Source of the DNA: Cricetomys ansorgei
Lineage: Eukaryota; Chordata; Mammalia; Rodentia; Nesomyidae
NCBI GenBank assembly: GCA_026225945.1
Contig: JAMJFZ010001816.1
Location: forward strand, 7,589,501 to 7,653,500
DNA: 64,000 bases
Direction of reading: 5' to 3'
Shown here: positions 45,357 to 55,149 of the stretch, in pieces
Numbering within the stretch: the first letter of the stretch is position 1
Layout: each line of letters starts with the position of its first letter
Made by a program: the position numbers and the translations under genes
The notes under the pieces: generated by a model
Databases searched by the model: none
Seen by the model: the letters and a program-made list of their open reading frames with translations, nothing else
What the model was told of the DNA's origin: nothing

Positions 45357-45612
45357 CTATGGTTTCCTTTTCACTGATTCTTGCTGTACTCTCGGTTCAA
45401 TTTCCACACAACAGCATCTGAAGTATTCTCCTTTCCTTTGTGAGAAACTCTTTGTCCTTCCTCTCCAGCTTGGATTGTTCATTCTCCCAACCGAGCACAT
45501 AGTCTTCTCCCTGGGATTCTGAGATCTCTGGGCATTCCGACGGCTTCTCCCTGTGCTCAGAGATCTCTGTTTCCTGGGTATCATCCCCCAGTACATTGAC
45601 ATCTTCTGACAC
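45357..45612 (-). pseudogene. Protein-like segment, probable decayed or last exon
   Basis: On the minus strand an acceptor-like ATCTATTCACAG (ending 45613) is followed by two overlapping open frames. One (45397-45612) codes 71 residues rich in Glu, Lys, Asp and Ser, including DDTQETEISEHREKPSE and KLERKDKEFLTKERR, which looks like a charged, coiled-coil-prone protein; it ends with LLCGN. A second frame stays open to 45357. No downstream donor is seen. Composition is far more protein-like than chance frames nearby. I cannot name a gene. A block just upstream on the same strand is duplicated with a frameshift, which favours pseudogene decay. Confidence 0.35.
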
Positions 45613-45734
45613 TGTGAATAGATTTTTTTTTCATCAAATTAGAACATACCATGCACCAACCTGTAGCTTGATAAAAATTCCTTTTTCTCTATTTTGAGTT
45701 TTCCTTCTTTTTGGCTGTTTTCCAATGTTGTTGA

Positions 45735-45935
45735 GTTTAATGTAGTTCTGACTCAAGTTCCTTGTACTTAGGCCGTTTTCTTCCTCCTCTGAGTCATCTG
45801 TTTATTCCCAGTGTTCTGACATGTTGGGTGTTTTTGTTTTGTTGTTGTTGTCTGTGTGTGTTGGGGGGCGGAGTGTCGAAGGTTTGGGTTTTGATTTTTG
45901 ACAGGATCTCACTATGTATCCCAAGCTGTCTCAAA
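45735..45935 (-). repeat. Duplicated block, copy 1 (frameshifted)
   Basis: Paralogous to 46429-46605. The shared minus-strand core reads ACTGGGAATAAACAG, then GAGGAGGAAGAAAACGGCCT and GGAACTTGAGTCAGAA. Compared with copy 2 it lacks 11 bp between the CAG and GAGGAGG boxes, shifting the frame to a stop. A B1-like antisense patch lies at its outer end. Confidence 0.55.
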
Positions 45936-45985
45936 ATTCAGGATCCTCTTTCCCTGGCCTCCCCAGAGATAGGGTACACTCATGT
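45890..45985 (-). mobile_element. Old B1-like SINE fragment
   Basis: Plus strand TTTTGACAGGATCTCACTAT and CCCTGGCCTCCCCAGAGATA resemble antisense B1. A matching but weaker piece follows the second duplicated block (46580-46610). Confidence 0.5.
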
Positions 45986-46177
45986 ACCCCTACTGTAGCT
46001 TTTGTCCCCATGGGGTATTTATTTAGCTGGTTCGTGATATCTTTATCACTTAGAAGAGTTTGTGATACCCATCACTTAAGAGAATGTAAAGCTAAAGATC
46101 AAATTCTTTCTTCCTGGAAAATTACCTTCTGTTATTGATCATTTCCTTCATTTATCATCTCAGTGGAAGAATTCTCT

Positions 46178-46191
46178 CCCCCCCCCCCTCT

Positions 46192-46250
<59 letters not shown>
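46178..46250 (+). repeat. (C)11-(TC)n-(TG)n microsatellite
   Basis: A run of 11 C (46178-46188), a short TC stretch, then about 24 TG units. Confidence 0.95.
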
Positions 46251-46251
<1 letters not shown>

Positions 46252-46428
46252 TTTTTATCGTTTCATGTTTACACTCTTGGAGAAAAAAAAGTCTTTCTGT
46301 CTGTCTTAGAGTTTTGTGCTGGAACATCTTCTATGCGTCATTTTCCAAAGACCCGAGTAGATCTTTCGTATGCACATGAAATGGATGCTTCGGTCACTTC
46401 AGGATGCCAAAACAGAATAGCATAGACA

Positions 46429-46605
46429 TAATTCTGAATCAAGTTCCTCATACTCAGGCCATTTTCCTCCTCCTCTCTAGAAGTTTTAAGAGTCTTCTGT
46501 TTATTTCCAGTGTCCTGAAATCTCATAATGTAGGAGGAGAGGGGTTGTTGTTGTTGGGGGATTGATTTTGCTTTGGATTTTGCTTTCTGGTGTGGTCTCA
46601 CTACC
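46429..46605 (-). repeat. Duplicated block, copy 2 (frame open)
   Basis: Minus strand: after TTATGAGATTTCAG (acceptor-like, ending about 46522) comes GACACTGGAAATAAACAG and a frame reading DTGNKQKTLKTSREEEENGL. It stays open beyond the block to 46338. Offset to copy 1 is about 694 bp. It may be an exon copy of the same decayed gene as 45357-45612. Confidence 0.5.
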
Positions 46606-46789
46606 TATCCCATATGAAACAGAAATATCCCAAAATAAAACAAATTTACTTTTCATAATTTGGAGTGGGGAAGTGCTACTGGATATAGTGCATGGTAAGG
46701 ACCCATTAACTAGTCTGCCAGTGATGACCTTCTCCTTGAATGTTCATAAGCACGAGGAGCAGAAAGATAGCAAAGGAAACATGAGAGTG

Positions 46790-46995
46790 AGGGGCTGAGG
46801 AGAGAGGTCAGTCAGTAAAGCACTTGTTACCCAAGCCTGAATATCTGAACTCAGTCTCTAGCACCCACCCAAAAGGGTAGGTGTGGTGACATGTGCTTGT
46901 AATCTAAGCCTGGGAAGGGGGAGATAGGCAGAGCCCTGGGGCTTTCCGGACAGTCACATCATACTAATCTGTGAACCCCGGGTCCTAATGAAAGA
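46790..46995 (+). mobile_element. tRNA-derived SINE (B4/RSINE or B3-like)
   Basis: GGGGCTGAGGAGAGAGGTCA, GTAAAGCACTTGTTACCCAA, TGAACTCAGTCTCTAGCACC, then a B1-like GGTGTGGTGACATGTGCTTG, TAATCTAAGCCTGGGAAGG. Two-part structure, diverged. Confidence 0.65.
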
Positions 46996-47078
46996 CTTGA
47001 CTCAAAATGGACTCAAAGAAAAAGTTTCTGAGTAACGCCCAAGGTTTAACTCTAGACTCACAAATATTCAACCTATTG

Positions 47079-47080
<2 letters not shown>

Positions 47081-47121
<41 letters not shown>
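47081..47121 (+). repeat. (TG)n microsatellite
   Basis: About 20 uninterrupted TG units. Confidence 0.97.
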
Positions 47122-47126
<5 letters not shown>

Positions 47127-47490
47127 CAGAATCTTAATTCGGTTCAAAAAATAACATCTCCTCAACTGATGTGTTCTTACACAAACCACACTACACAGGC
47201 TCCTCTGAATTGTGACATTCTCTTTTTTTCCCCCTTTCTTCTATGTCAGAGGCTTTCCTTGAATGTATATGAGCCTTAATTATGCATTATAATTAAGAAT
47301 AGATTATTAGACAGCTGTTTGGAAGCTTTGTGAGGAAGAGGAAGAAGGAAGAGGAGGAAGAGAAGGAGACTTAACTATAAGGCAAGATTGCACAGTTGTT
47401 TTATTCAGAAGAACCATAAGCATCCATGTCTCTATCTTCTTTGTTACTATTACGTCAGGGGTGGGGGATGCTGGAGATGGAAAACCACCT
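47122..47490. other. Unannotated stretch
   Basis: No gene; a GA-rich patch lies at 47333-47369. Confidence 0.4.
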
Positions 47491-47629
47491 GTGGTGGTTA
47501 CCATTGATTTTTAACTTCACAGGATCTAGAATCACTGAGGAGTCAAGCTTCTGGCCATGCCTGTGAGGGATTATCTAGGTTAAGTTCATTGAGATTGGCT
47601 TAACTGAAGCTTGACACACCTTAAATGGG
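47491..47629 (+). mobile_element. MaLR-type host LTR, 5' piece
   Basis: TGGTGGTTACCATTGATTTT, CAGGATCTAGAATCACTGAG, GGCCATGCCTGTGAGGGATT and ATCTAGGTTAAGTTCATTGA. Same family as 28162-28520. Split by the next element. Confidence 0.75.
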
Positions 47630-47995
47630 TGTGGTGGTTTGAATAAAAATGGTCCCCATAGGCTCAAATATTTGAATGTTTAATCATCAGGGAGTGGCAA
47701 TACTCGATAAGGATTAGGAGTATGAGTAGCCTTGTTGGAGTAGGGGCCTTGCATTGAGGCTTCAAAAGTCCAAGCCAGGCCCAGAGTCTCTCTCTTCCCA
47801 CTGCCTGCAGATCCAGAGGAGAACTCTGAGCTCTTTCTTCAGCACCATGTCTGCCTGTGTCCCGCCATGCTCCCCATCATGATGACAATGGACCAAACCT
47901 CAGAAACTGTAAGCAGGTTCCAAGTAAATCTCACTTCTATAAGAGTTTCCATGGTCATGTTGCCTCTTCACAGTGTTAGAACACTGACTGACACA
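47630..47995 (+). mobile_element. MT-type MaLR LTR nested in another LTR
   Basis: Starts TGTGGTGGTTTGAATAAAAA, then TGGTCCCCATAGGCTCAAAT, AGCCTTGTTGGAGTAGGGGC, GACAATGGACCAAACCTCAG, AAACTGTAAGCAGGTTCCAA and ends ACACTGACTGACACA. Its sides read ATGGG (47625-47629) and ATGTG (47996-48000), a near-match 5-bp target duplication as expected for ERVL-type insertions. Confidence 0.8.
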
Positions 47996-48267
47996 ATGTG
48001 GATAATTCCAATTACCACAATGTGGTAATATTCCACAAGCCGAGGTCCTTGGATGCATAGAAAGGTGAAAGCTAGCTGAGGGCCAGCAGTCATCACCGTC
48101 TGCTTCTGACTGTGGGATGCAATGTGATATTGGCTGCCACATACATCTACCGTCATGCCTTCCTTGTCATGATGGATTGTACCCTCCAACTGTAAGCCAA
48201 AATAAACCTTCTTTGGTTGCTTCTTGGTGGGTATTTGATCCCAGCAACAAGAAAAGTAACTAATACA
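47996..48267 (+). mobile_element. MaLR-type host LTR, 3' piece
   Basis: Resumes the host element: CCACAAGCCGAGGTCCTTGG, AAGGTGAAAGCTAGCTGAGG, TGACTGTGGGATGCAATGTG, CATGATGGATTGTACCCTCC, AACTGTAAGCCAAAATAAAC (with poly(A) signal AATAAA) and AAGTAACTAATACA at the end. Confidence 0.75.
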
Positions 48268-48836
48268 TGCACATTACAAAGATTTTTGACATCAACCAAG
48301 AGGACTATGATAAAGCATCTCTCTCAGATTAGCCACTAGAATTTAATTTAATACTCCTGTTCCCAACAGGGAGCGTAAGTCCATTCTGGAGAATAAACCT
48401 CACATCTCCTGCCGGGTTCTGAAGACTGAGTGTGTGGGACGAAACTGGGAGTGAGGAGCACAAGCTCGCATATGGACTTCTCAGCTGTTGTTCTCAGCTC
48501 TCTTCCTTCTGTGTCCCAGATGCCATTCCTCTTGAGACCCCTTGGGTCTTTGAAAAGAATCAGTTCCACTTACTGGGAAGCCTCTCTTTAGTTTCTGAGG
48601 TTCTTATTTTCTCTGTTATCCTTTATCATCCATCCCTCGTTCACTGGATTTCCAGCTTCCAAATAAATTAACTTATCTCTTGCCTATGGCCATTCCCTCA
48701 CATTATCCTTATGGCTAGAGGAAGAAAAATGATAAATTCTGGAATCTATGCATTATGTTTAAGTCAAAAATACATTGCAAATATCCTCTACTAGTATACA
48801 ACCTTCTCTTTGGATTTGATCTTCTCCTGTATAATA

Positions 48837-48885
<49 letters not shown>

Positions 48886-49574
48886 TCCATCTTTAAGAAG
48901 TTCTAGTGGGGCTCCAAAGGAGATGAACCATGAGATAAAACTTTCAAATTTATCATTAATTGTAGTTGCAGATATGGATGTTAATCTAGGGAGGTAGTGA
49001 AACACATAAAAGGTTTGTTATCTCATGTCGTCATGTTGGTATGGTAACGCTATGTTGTGCTATGGCATGCTGTGACCTGGTATGCTATGTAGGGACAAGA
49101 ACAATGGTGGAACTATATTCATGCATTTTGGAAGACATAGGAATGGGGGAGTATTATCTATGTATCCAGGGAATGGATTCTTGGAGCTCAGCCAGATCTT
49201 TGTGAAGTGCCTCTTGGAAGAACCAATGCTGCCTGAATATGCTTCAGAGAGTATTGCTTACCTTGTTCTTTTTCAAAGGACTGAAAAGTTCTAATCAATT
49301 TTAAGTGAAAAGTGTCAAGAACATCACTAAGCTATCCCTTTCTCTAAGTGAAACTATCTGTCCACTTAGCCAGACCACAAAGGAATATCATCTCAAGGAG
49401 TTCAGGTTAGAGGATATATATTTTTATAGCACAAAGAAAGAAGTAATTAATAGAAATTAATTGGCTGGTTGTGCCAGCTGACGTTAATTTGGTGGTGTGG
49501 CATCTGGTCTTTCCTAGCAGGTACCAAAGTCATCTTCTTTGCTTCTGGAGCTGCTCCTCCAGGCACTTTTTCAC
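48268..49574. other. Unannotated stretch with an (ATC)n tract
   Basis: No gene or family recognised apart from the (ATC)16 tract at 48838-48885. ATGTTG/TATGTTG-like short words repeat at 49025-49090. Confidence 0.4.
48838..48885 (+). repeat. (ATC)16 microsatellite
   Basis: 48 bp of perfect ATC units. Open frames through it on either strand (poly-Ser, poly-Asp) are artefacts. Confidence 0.97.
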
Positions 49575-49720
49575 GAAGAGGACCCTATTCAATCCTCACC
49601 ACAATCCTTTAAGTAGCTGGACCCAATCCCATTGTGCTGGTAAGAAACCAAGAGAGGTCAAAAAGCATGGCCATTTGTCAGGCTAAATGAGAACTTGAAT
49701 CCAGATCTCCAGACACCAAG
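49575..49720 (-). mobile_element. MIR SINE
   Basis: Plus strand CCTCACCACAATCCTTTAAG, GGTAAGAAACCAAGAGAGGT and GAGAACTTGAATCCAGATCT follow antisense MIR in order. Confidence 0.6.
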
Positions 49721-51627
49721 GAAAATATCTTATTGACCACTCCAAAGACAAGCCACCAGCATCTCTTCCGACCATGTCTCTGTAAACATACCGAGTCCCA
49801 TAACCAGGTTTCAGAACAAAGTAGGAACACTATCAGCCAAGAAGATCGTTGGCAGATGTCTTGTAGCATATGCCAGCCCTTAGGGCTCCGGGGCATCAGG
49901 TGACCAGAAGGACATCTTATGAAAAGACCCACGCTTGTTACAAATGGCTCTTGTTCCTTTTTGTTTCGTTCATTCTGAGCAGCTGGGTATCTCACAGTGA
50001 AGTGTCAGAATTATACTTAAGACGTAGTACATCATTAAAATAAGGCTCAGGGCTAATAATTATGTCTTGTTCAGGTGTTTTATGACTAAAGATTCTGACT
50101 TTCCCTCAAGGATTCCAACTCACTCTTCAAAATTGCTTCTCTGGGGCATTTGTTACATTGTGGATGTGTCCTCAACAATTAAATAGCAATTTAGTTCCCT
50201 ATCTCTAGATATTTCTATTTGAAGCAGTATCCCGGAGCTCAAGATACTTCTGCTTTTAAGATGGTATTTATGGAGTCCTCAATCAGCTCTGTAAGTGTGA
50301 CTGCACACCAAGATTCGTCAGAGCAGAAACTCGGCTCCCAGCCTCCACGATACTCACACTTCACCAATTTATCTCTTTATCAGCCATGAGCTTAACCCCT
50401 CCCCTACTCGGCCTTCGTCTCACCAAATATTATTCAATAGCTATTAAGGCATCCTGAATCCTAAATTTCACTGTCAGATAGGGAAAAGACCATGAGACCT
50501 GGACTGTACAAACATGAACTCTCAGTATTCAAATTTATATGTTAAATGCCCCACCACCACTACCACCACCAAAGAGCCATGTGTCAGGTTTGGGTCCAAG
50601 GTGCTGCTTGGGAAAGGTGGTGCCTTGTGCAGGTTTTGGAGGCGACTGGAGTATGCTACGGAAGGAGATTTGAGGCCTCTTCTTTTCTCTGCTCCTTAAA
50701 TCGTGAGGCAGAAGGTGCCCTCTGTCCCACACCCTGACCATAATACACTGCCCACACCAGAGGCTCCAAGTAACAGTGCCATTCTGTCTTGGCCCCGGAC
50801 CTTCCAGAATCATGAGTGAAATAAATCTTTTCTCTTTATGAGTGAGTTGCCTCCAGGAACTCATTATAATGATGGACAGCTAGCATGCTTTGTTGTTTTA
50901 GGTTTTACATTATTATTGTGGAAAACCAAATAAGATTGTAAGATTAGCCATCTTTAATTATTTGGTAAGTTATAAAGAAGTAGTACTTCAGGGCTGGTAA
51001 CAGTGTTTTCATAAAGAACGTTCTTCAGGAGCTGGTGACCCTGGTTCTGTGTACTGGGCCAGGAGCGTTCTTCTGTTTAACATGACAGAAGAGTGCTCCT
51101 TGCTGTTTTACGTTTAAATTGGAAAGCCTTCTTCAGCCATGTCCTTCCATGAGTTGGTGTCTAGCAGGGCTCTGCCATGGAGCAAAACACATAGCATGTA
51201 CTGGGGCATCTTCTCTGGACACAGACAGCAAAAGCAGAGGCTGCTTTTGTGAAGAGCTTCAAATACAGAACAACTCCAGCCAGCCTTTCTCCACACATTT
51301 ATGGAAAGCCGTCTGTGTAAACAGTGTTTTGCAAATTATTAATTTATGTGTTAAACTGCTTAGCTTTTCCACTGAATAAGAGAGTAAGAAAAGCACTTTG
51401 ACCATAACTTTCAATCATTCCCCTTCATAGAAACTCTATTCTGTTCACTCCAGCTAGGTATTGAAACTTACAGAGCCAAACTGTTGTGGCTTTACCGTCA
51501 CAATCAGAAGTAAACACACCTCACTGTGCAGATCCAAATCTCAGAACCAAACACGTAACATTTTCTTTCTTGGTTAGTTTGTACCTTTCATTAATTCTAT
51601 TAACAAACATTTTCTGCTTCTTTTCAG
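49721..51627. other. Unannotated stretch
   Basis: No gene or family recognised. A short (ACC)n-like patch lies at 50551-50571. The part 51590-51627 is the polypyrimidine tract of the next candidate exon. Confidence 0.35.
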
Positions 51628-51786
51628 GGCAGTTGATTTCCTATAAGCTGGGGGTTCAGGTTCATAAAATTGTGTCCTGTGCAGCCTTCATGGGGCTTGA
51701 AATAAAGACATCAGTCTCTGCAAGAGAGACACTCCTCTCCGTGAGATTCCCTTGGCCATTGGTGCTTCTGGGTCTACCAAACTTAG
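51628..51786 (+). CDS. Candidate internal exon, unknown gene
   Basis: A 159-bp segment between acceptor TTTTCTGCTTCTTTTCAG (ending 51627) and donor TTAG with GTAAGTTCAAC from 51787. One frame is open throughout with equal phases (1 and 1), so it could be skipped or included without a frameshift. The peptide (QLISYKLGVQVHKIVSCAAF, ending with a Leu/Pro-rich PWPLVLLGLPNL) matches no family I know. Could equally be an exon of a long non-coding RNA. Same strand as the candidate at 42367-42566, but their phases (0 out, 1 in) cannot join directly. Confidence 0.28.
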
Positions 51787-52499
51787 GTAAGTTCAACTAA
51801 CTCTGAGTACATCTTACTGAATTATTATAACATTATAATAAGCTCCTATCATCATTATATGGATGATACATCTTTTTTAACATTATCTTAATGAAAGCAA
51901 AGAAGTCTGGAAACCCCACGTGCTCATGTAAGCTCCCTTCGGCTGATGGAAAATGTTCGTGTGGATGACGTCAGCAAGGCTGGAAACTTAAACACTGTGA
52001 CCTCAACCACGCTCAAATTAGTAAACTTCGAAAGACTCGGGAAACAGTGATTAGCAAACAGATAAATCGTAGTAGCTGATATTAAACATTACCAGTGTGA
52101 CCTGTTGTTTACATAGGTTAGTTTTTTTTCTAGTGTGCATGGTAACATGAATAACACGAAAAACCATAAAGATTATCTCAGATGTGAGAGCTCAGCTTCT
52201 CACCGTGCGCAGCCTGCGGGTGACAATGTTAGAAAAGCGAATTCTGCGTATCCTTATGAATGTGTTTTCATGTGCTGCTCGTTGAGTTTCTACTACACAT
52301 AAATCACAATGCTGGCTTCTGGAGAGAGGGGTAAAAATGAAGAGGACATCATTTCTACCCTCAAAACTTTTTACAATCGAAAGGAGCACGCAGGATTGAG
52401 AGAGCGGTGAGTTGGCAGAGCCGTGGTTGGCAGAGTCCTCGATGCGGTGCCGAGATGGTCGTGAGCAGCCAGACCCTGGCTCCATCGCTGTAGGCACCG
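51787..52499. other. Unannotated stretch
   Basis: No gene or family recognised. A CRE lies at 51966-51973. Confidence 0.35.
51966..51973 (+). promoter_or_regulatory. CRE palindrome
   Basis: Full TGACGTCA followed by GCA, giving a TGACGTCAGCA context that also fits a MAF-type half-site. Lies 180 bp after the candidate exon at 51628-51786. Confidence 0.35.
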
Positions 52500-52700
52500 T
52501 GATGGAACATGTGGTGGAGACCGCCTCTGAGTTAGGCTCAGAGCAACCGGAGAGAAACCGGAAGGAACCAAGGTCCCACCATCCCCTCGAAAGGCAGCCC
52601 CTCCCACAAGATGATCTACATCCTCTCGCTAGGTCCCACCTCTTAAAGGTTCCCACAGCCCCCAGGACTGCGGTATGCTGGTGACCCTGTTACTGTTAGA
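52500..52700 (-). mobile_element. Possible LTR relic
   Basis: AAGGTCCCACCATCCCCTCG, CGCTAGGTCCCACCTCTTAA and AGGTTCCCACAGCCCCCAG resemble the antisense CCCCACCTCCTAAAGGTTCC motif found in several mammalian LTRs. Weak, boundaries uncertain. Confidence 0.35.
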
Positions 52701-52938
52701 CACCACCTCCCAGAGTATCTGTTACCTCATCCACAAAGTCTTCTGTTGCCACAGCACACCCCAGGTGATGAGGCACCCGGTGCTCTGAGAGAGCAGGAGC
52801 TCACATCTTTGCCTCCAGGCCTTCTGGGTGTCATGGGCTGACCCTGAACTCCAGAGCTAGACTCGAGGGGATGAACAAGTGGTGGCCGTGTCCCCAAAGG
52901 CCTACACACCATTCTGCAGACTCAAACGGGCATCCCGA

Positions 52939-52946
52939 TGACGTCA
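52939..52946 (+). promoter_or_regulatory. CRE palindrome
   Basis: Full TGACGTCA in unique sequence. No TATA box or CpG island next to it. Confidence 0.3.
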
Positions 52947-53205
52947 ACTCCTCAGAAAGGGCTGAGAACAGAGCAAGTATAGTATATACCTCTCCCTCCA
53001 CAGTACCCTCTGGGTGTTCATGGCGGGAAGAAAGATAGAATATACCTCTCCTACCTCAGGACCTTTCTTTGTGTTCATGGAATGCGGACAGGCTCTGGAA
53101 AGCTTTGAATAGCTTTATAAGAATTGTTTGGAAGTGGGAGAAGGGAGGCTCAGTGAGACAGCGTGTAGGGAGGCAAGCTGAGGTAACAGAGGCAGGCGTT
53201 GGGCC

Positions 53206-53282
53206 GAGAGGCATCACTCAGTGGTGCAATACTTGCCTCAACAAGCGCCAAACCTTGGATTTGACTCCCAGAACTGCAAAAG
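53206..53282 (+). mobile_element. ID-like SINE
   Basis: AGGCATCACTCAGTGGTGCA, ATACTTGCCTCAACAAGCGC and TTTGACTCCCAGAACTGCAA followed by AAAGG; typical ID order. Confidence 0.6.
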
Positions 53283-53397
53283 GAAATTTCGTGTCTAACA
53301 AGAGTTTGTGTTGGGGATGTTTCAGAAGGTCGAGGGTCATACTCTAACTACTCTCTAGAATTGAGTACTTAATTTCGAATTTATCCCTAAACATGCT

Positions 53398-53515
53398 CAT
53401 TCCCTCAGTTTCTCTTCCTGAGGAACTTACATGGTTATAACTGCTGTGAGTATCAAAGAATGTAATGATGTAAAACTCCTTTGGAATGGTGAATGCTACC
53501 TAAACAATAGATACA
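53398..53515 (+). mobile_element. MIR SINE 3' half
   Basis: TTCCCTCAGTTTCTCTTCCT, GGTTATAACTGCTGTGAGTA, AAGAATGTAATGATGTAAAA and AATGGTGAATGCTACC follow the sense MIR 3' half. Confidence 0.55.
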
Positions 53516-54075
53516 TTTTTTTTTATACCCAGAGATAATTATCCCTGGTTATTACACTAACAATTACTCTCCACCCTCACCCTAACTTACAGACTCAGAA
53601 CACACTCGGTAATCATGTTCAGGACTCAATTATAACAAAGGACAGAGAGACAGTTCATGACAAAACATGCCCACACTCAGAGGGCAGGTCCATTTATTAC
53701 ATCTCTCAAATCCAACACACACTCTAATACGCAGTCAGGTCCGCAAGCATATGCTCAAGAGTTATAATAGACACAAAGGCAGATGACTTACAGGTATACA
53801 AAAACCATCCAAGAAGCCCAAGACTGCCAGAGATCTAAAAACTAACAATAAAATACGAAAAATATTACACTGCATATATTAGGAATGCCATGAGAATTCA
53901 AACAGGGGAGGGAAATTTACAAATGCAACAAATTCGAGAAACATGAAAAGGTTAAATTGAATGAAGTTCCTTAGCGGCAGCTGTAGAACCTATAGGGTCC
54001 CCTAGATAGTCTTGTGGTTGCCTGGTTTGGCCTTCTCACAGAGATCCTGCAGACTTGGGTTGTGGGGAAGGGTTC
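53516..54075. other. Unannotated stretch
   Basis: No gene or repeat family recognised upstream of the retroviral remnant. Confidence 0.4.
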
Positions 54076-54141
54076 TGTTAGGGAAGTTTACTTTTAGTTA
54101 TATTTGAAATTGTTTTATGCACTGTTGGGTAAGGGGCTAAG
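54076..54141 (+). mobile_element. Truncated 5' LTR of an ERV-like element
   Basis: 66 bp beginning TGTTAGGGAAGTTTAC match the start of the LTR at 54844 with about 5 mismatches. The match stops at GGGGCTA, where internal-type tandem repeats begin. The remainder of the 5' LTR and probably the leader are missing. Confidence 0.65.
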
Positions 54142-54830
54142 CTAGGTCTTGGTACTGTAAGAGTCACTCAGATGGTGCTGGTTTTGAAGGCATGAAAGGG
54201 ACTTTGGAGAGCAGCTGAGGCTTGGCACTGTAAGAGGCCAGGAGAGGTCATCAGTGAAGGTGCAGCCTCAGTAGAAGTTGAAGGCCCAGATGAAGGGATC
54301 ATGTAAAAATTTGAAGCTTGGCACCATGAAGAGAATCCAGGAGAGGCCATTAGTAAGGGTACAGCCTCAGTGGCAGTTGAAGGCCCAGATTAGGGGATCA
54401 CACAGAGAAGTTGAGGTCTGACACCATGAAGAGAGCCCCGGAGAGGCTGTTTTGTGAAAGTGCATCCCAGTTGCAGCAGAAAACCCTCATGTTCTGAAGA
54501 TGCCAGTACCATGAGATGACCACCAAGAACAGCAGCAGCAGTGGAGTAGAGCCAGCTGGAACCTGAAAGATAAATTGTGTGTGCTGCAGAGGGCAGAGCC
54601 AGAGAAATGATCCAAGCCCTTTGGGGGAGCTCAGAAGACTGTGAGTGAATTCCAGATAATTGGACATTGATAATTTTTTTCTGCTGTCCAAAGACATTGT
54701 GAAAGCTTGATAGATGTTTGGTTTCATTTAGTCCTGTGCATTAGAAACACTCATGATTTTTCCTCTTGTAAATAGTTTTGCTGGTATAGTGCTAAATTAT
54801 ATTGTAAAGACACAGCATTTATTTTTATAC
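54142..54830 (+). mobile_element. Non-coding internal region with tandem repeats
   Basis: Four diverged units start at 54148, 54221, 54317 and 54417, each opening with CTTGGCACCATGAAGAG-like sequence (73-100 bp period) and containing GGAGAGG and AGTTGAAGGCCCAGAT. No gag, pol or env frame survives. Such repeats suggest a non-autonomous retroelement, possibly of the MaLR or VL30-like type; I cannot assign the family. Confidence 0.55.
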
Positions 54831-54843
54831 AGAAAAGGGGAAA
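54831..54843 (+). promoter_or_regulatory. Polypurine tract (plus-strand primer site)
   Basis: AGAAAAGGGGAAA, 13 purines, lies directly before the TG that starts the 3' LTR. This is the site where retroviral plus-strand DNA synthesis begins and it fixes the LTR boundary and element orientation. Confidence 0.8.
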
Positions 54844-55130
54844 TGTTAAGGAAGTTTATTTTTACTTATGTTTGAAATTGTTTTATGCACTGTTGGGTGA
54901 GGGGCTATCCTAAATCTAGAGCGTTCTGTATTGTTTGCAGGTGTTGGATTTCGGTAGGGGATGTTTAATTGCTAATGATCTGCATGTGCTATCAGTAAAA
55001 ATACCTAAGATGTTCTGAAAGAATAAAAACACCTGAGCTCAGATGTGCTCGGCGTTCTACTGTGAGGATGGCACTGGCTATGACGGTGGTTCCCTCTGCT
55101 GAGGTCTGGCAGGGCTTCCCTGTATGAAAT
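54844..55130 (+). mobile_element. 3' LTR of the ERV-like element
   Basis: Begins TGTTAAGGAAGTTTATTTTT right after the polypurine tract. It contains GGTAGGGGATGTTTAATTGC, ATGATCTGCATGTGCTATCA and AATAAAAACACCTGAGCTCA (poly(A) signal near 55022). The 3' edge is approximate because it runs into L1 sequence. Confidence 0.7.
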
Positions 55131-55149
55131 ATTCCTCATTGTTCTTCTT

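Noticed and set aside
48715..49005. Poly-Asp and poly-Ser frames around the ATC tract
   Set aside because: Translations of a trinucleotide microsatellite with no flanking coding support.
50228..50290. Possible 63-bp mini-exon before GTAAGTGTG
   Set aside because: The donor is good and the frame open, but the acceptor (ATTTGAAGCAG) has a poor pyrimidine tract and the segment is too short to judge.
52192..52656. 154-codon minus-strand frame
   Set aside because: Overlaps a possible LTR relic, has no paired splice sites, and its composition looks random.
3536..53282. tRNA-like A and B boxes at several places
   Set aside because: They belong to ID, B3 and B4 SINEs; acceptor stems and anticodon arms do not fold, so they are not tRNA genes.
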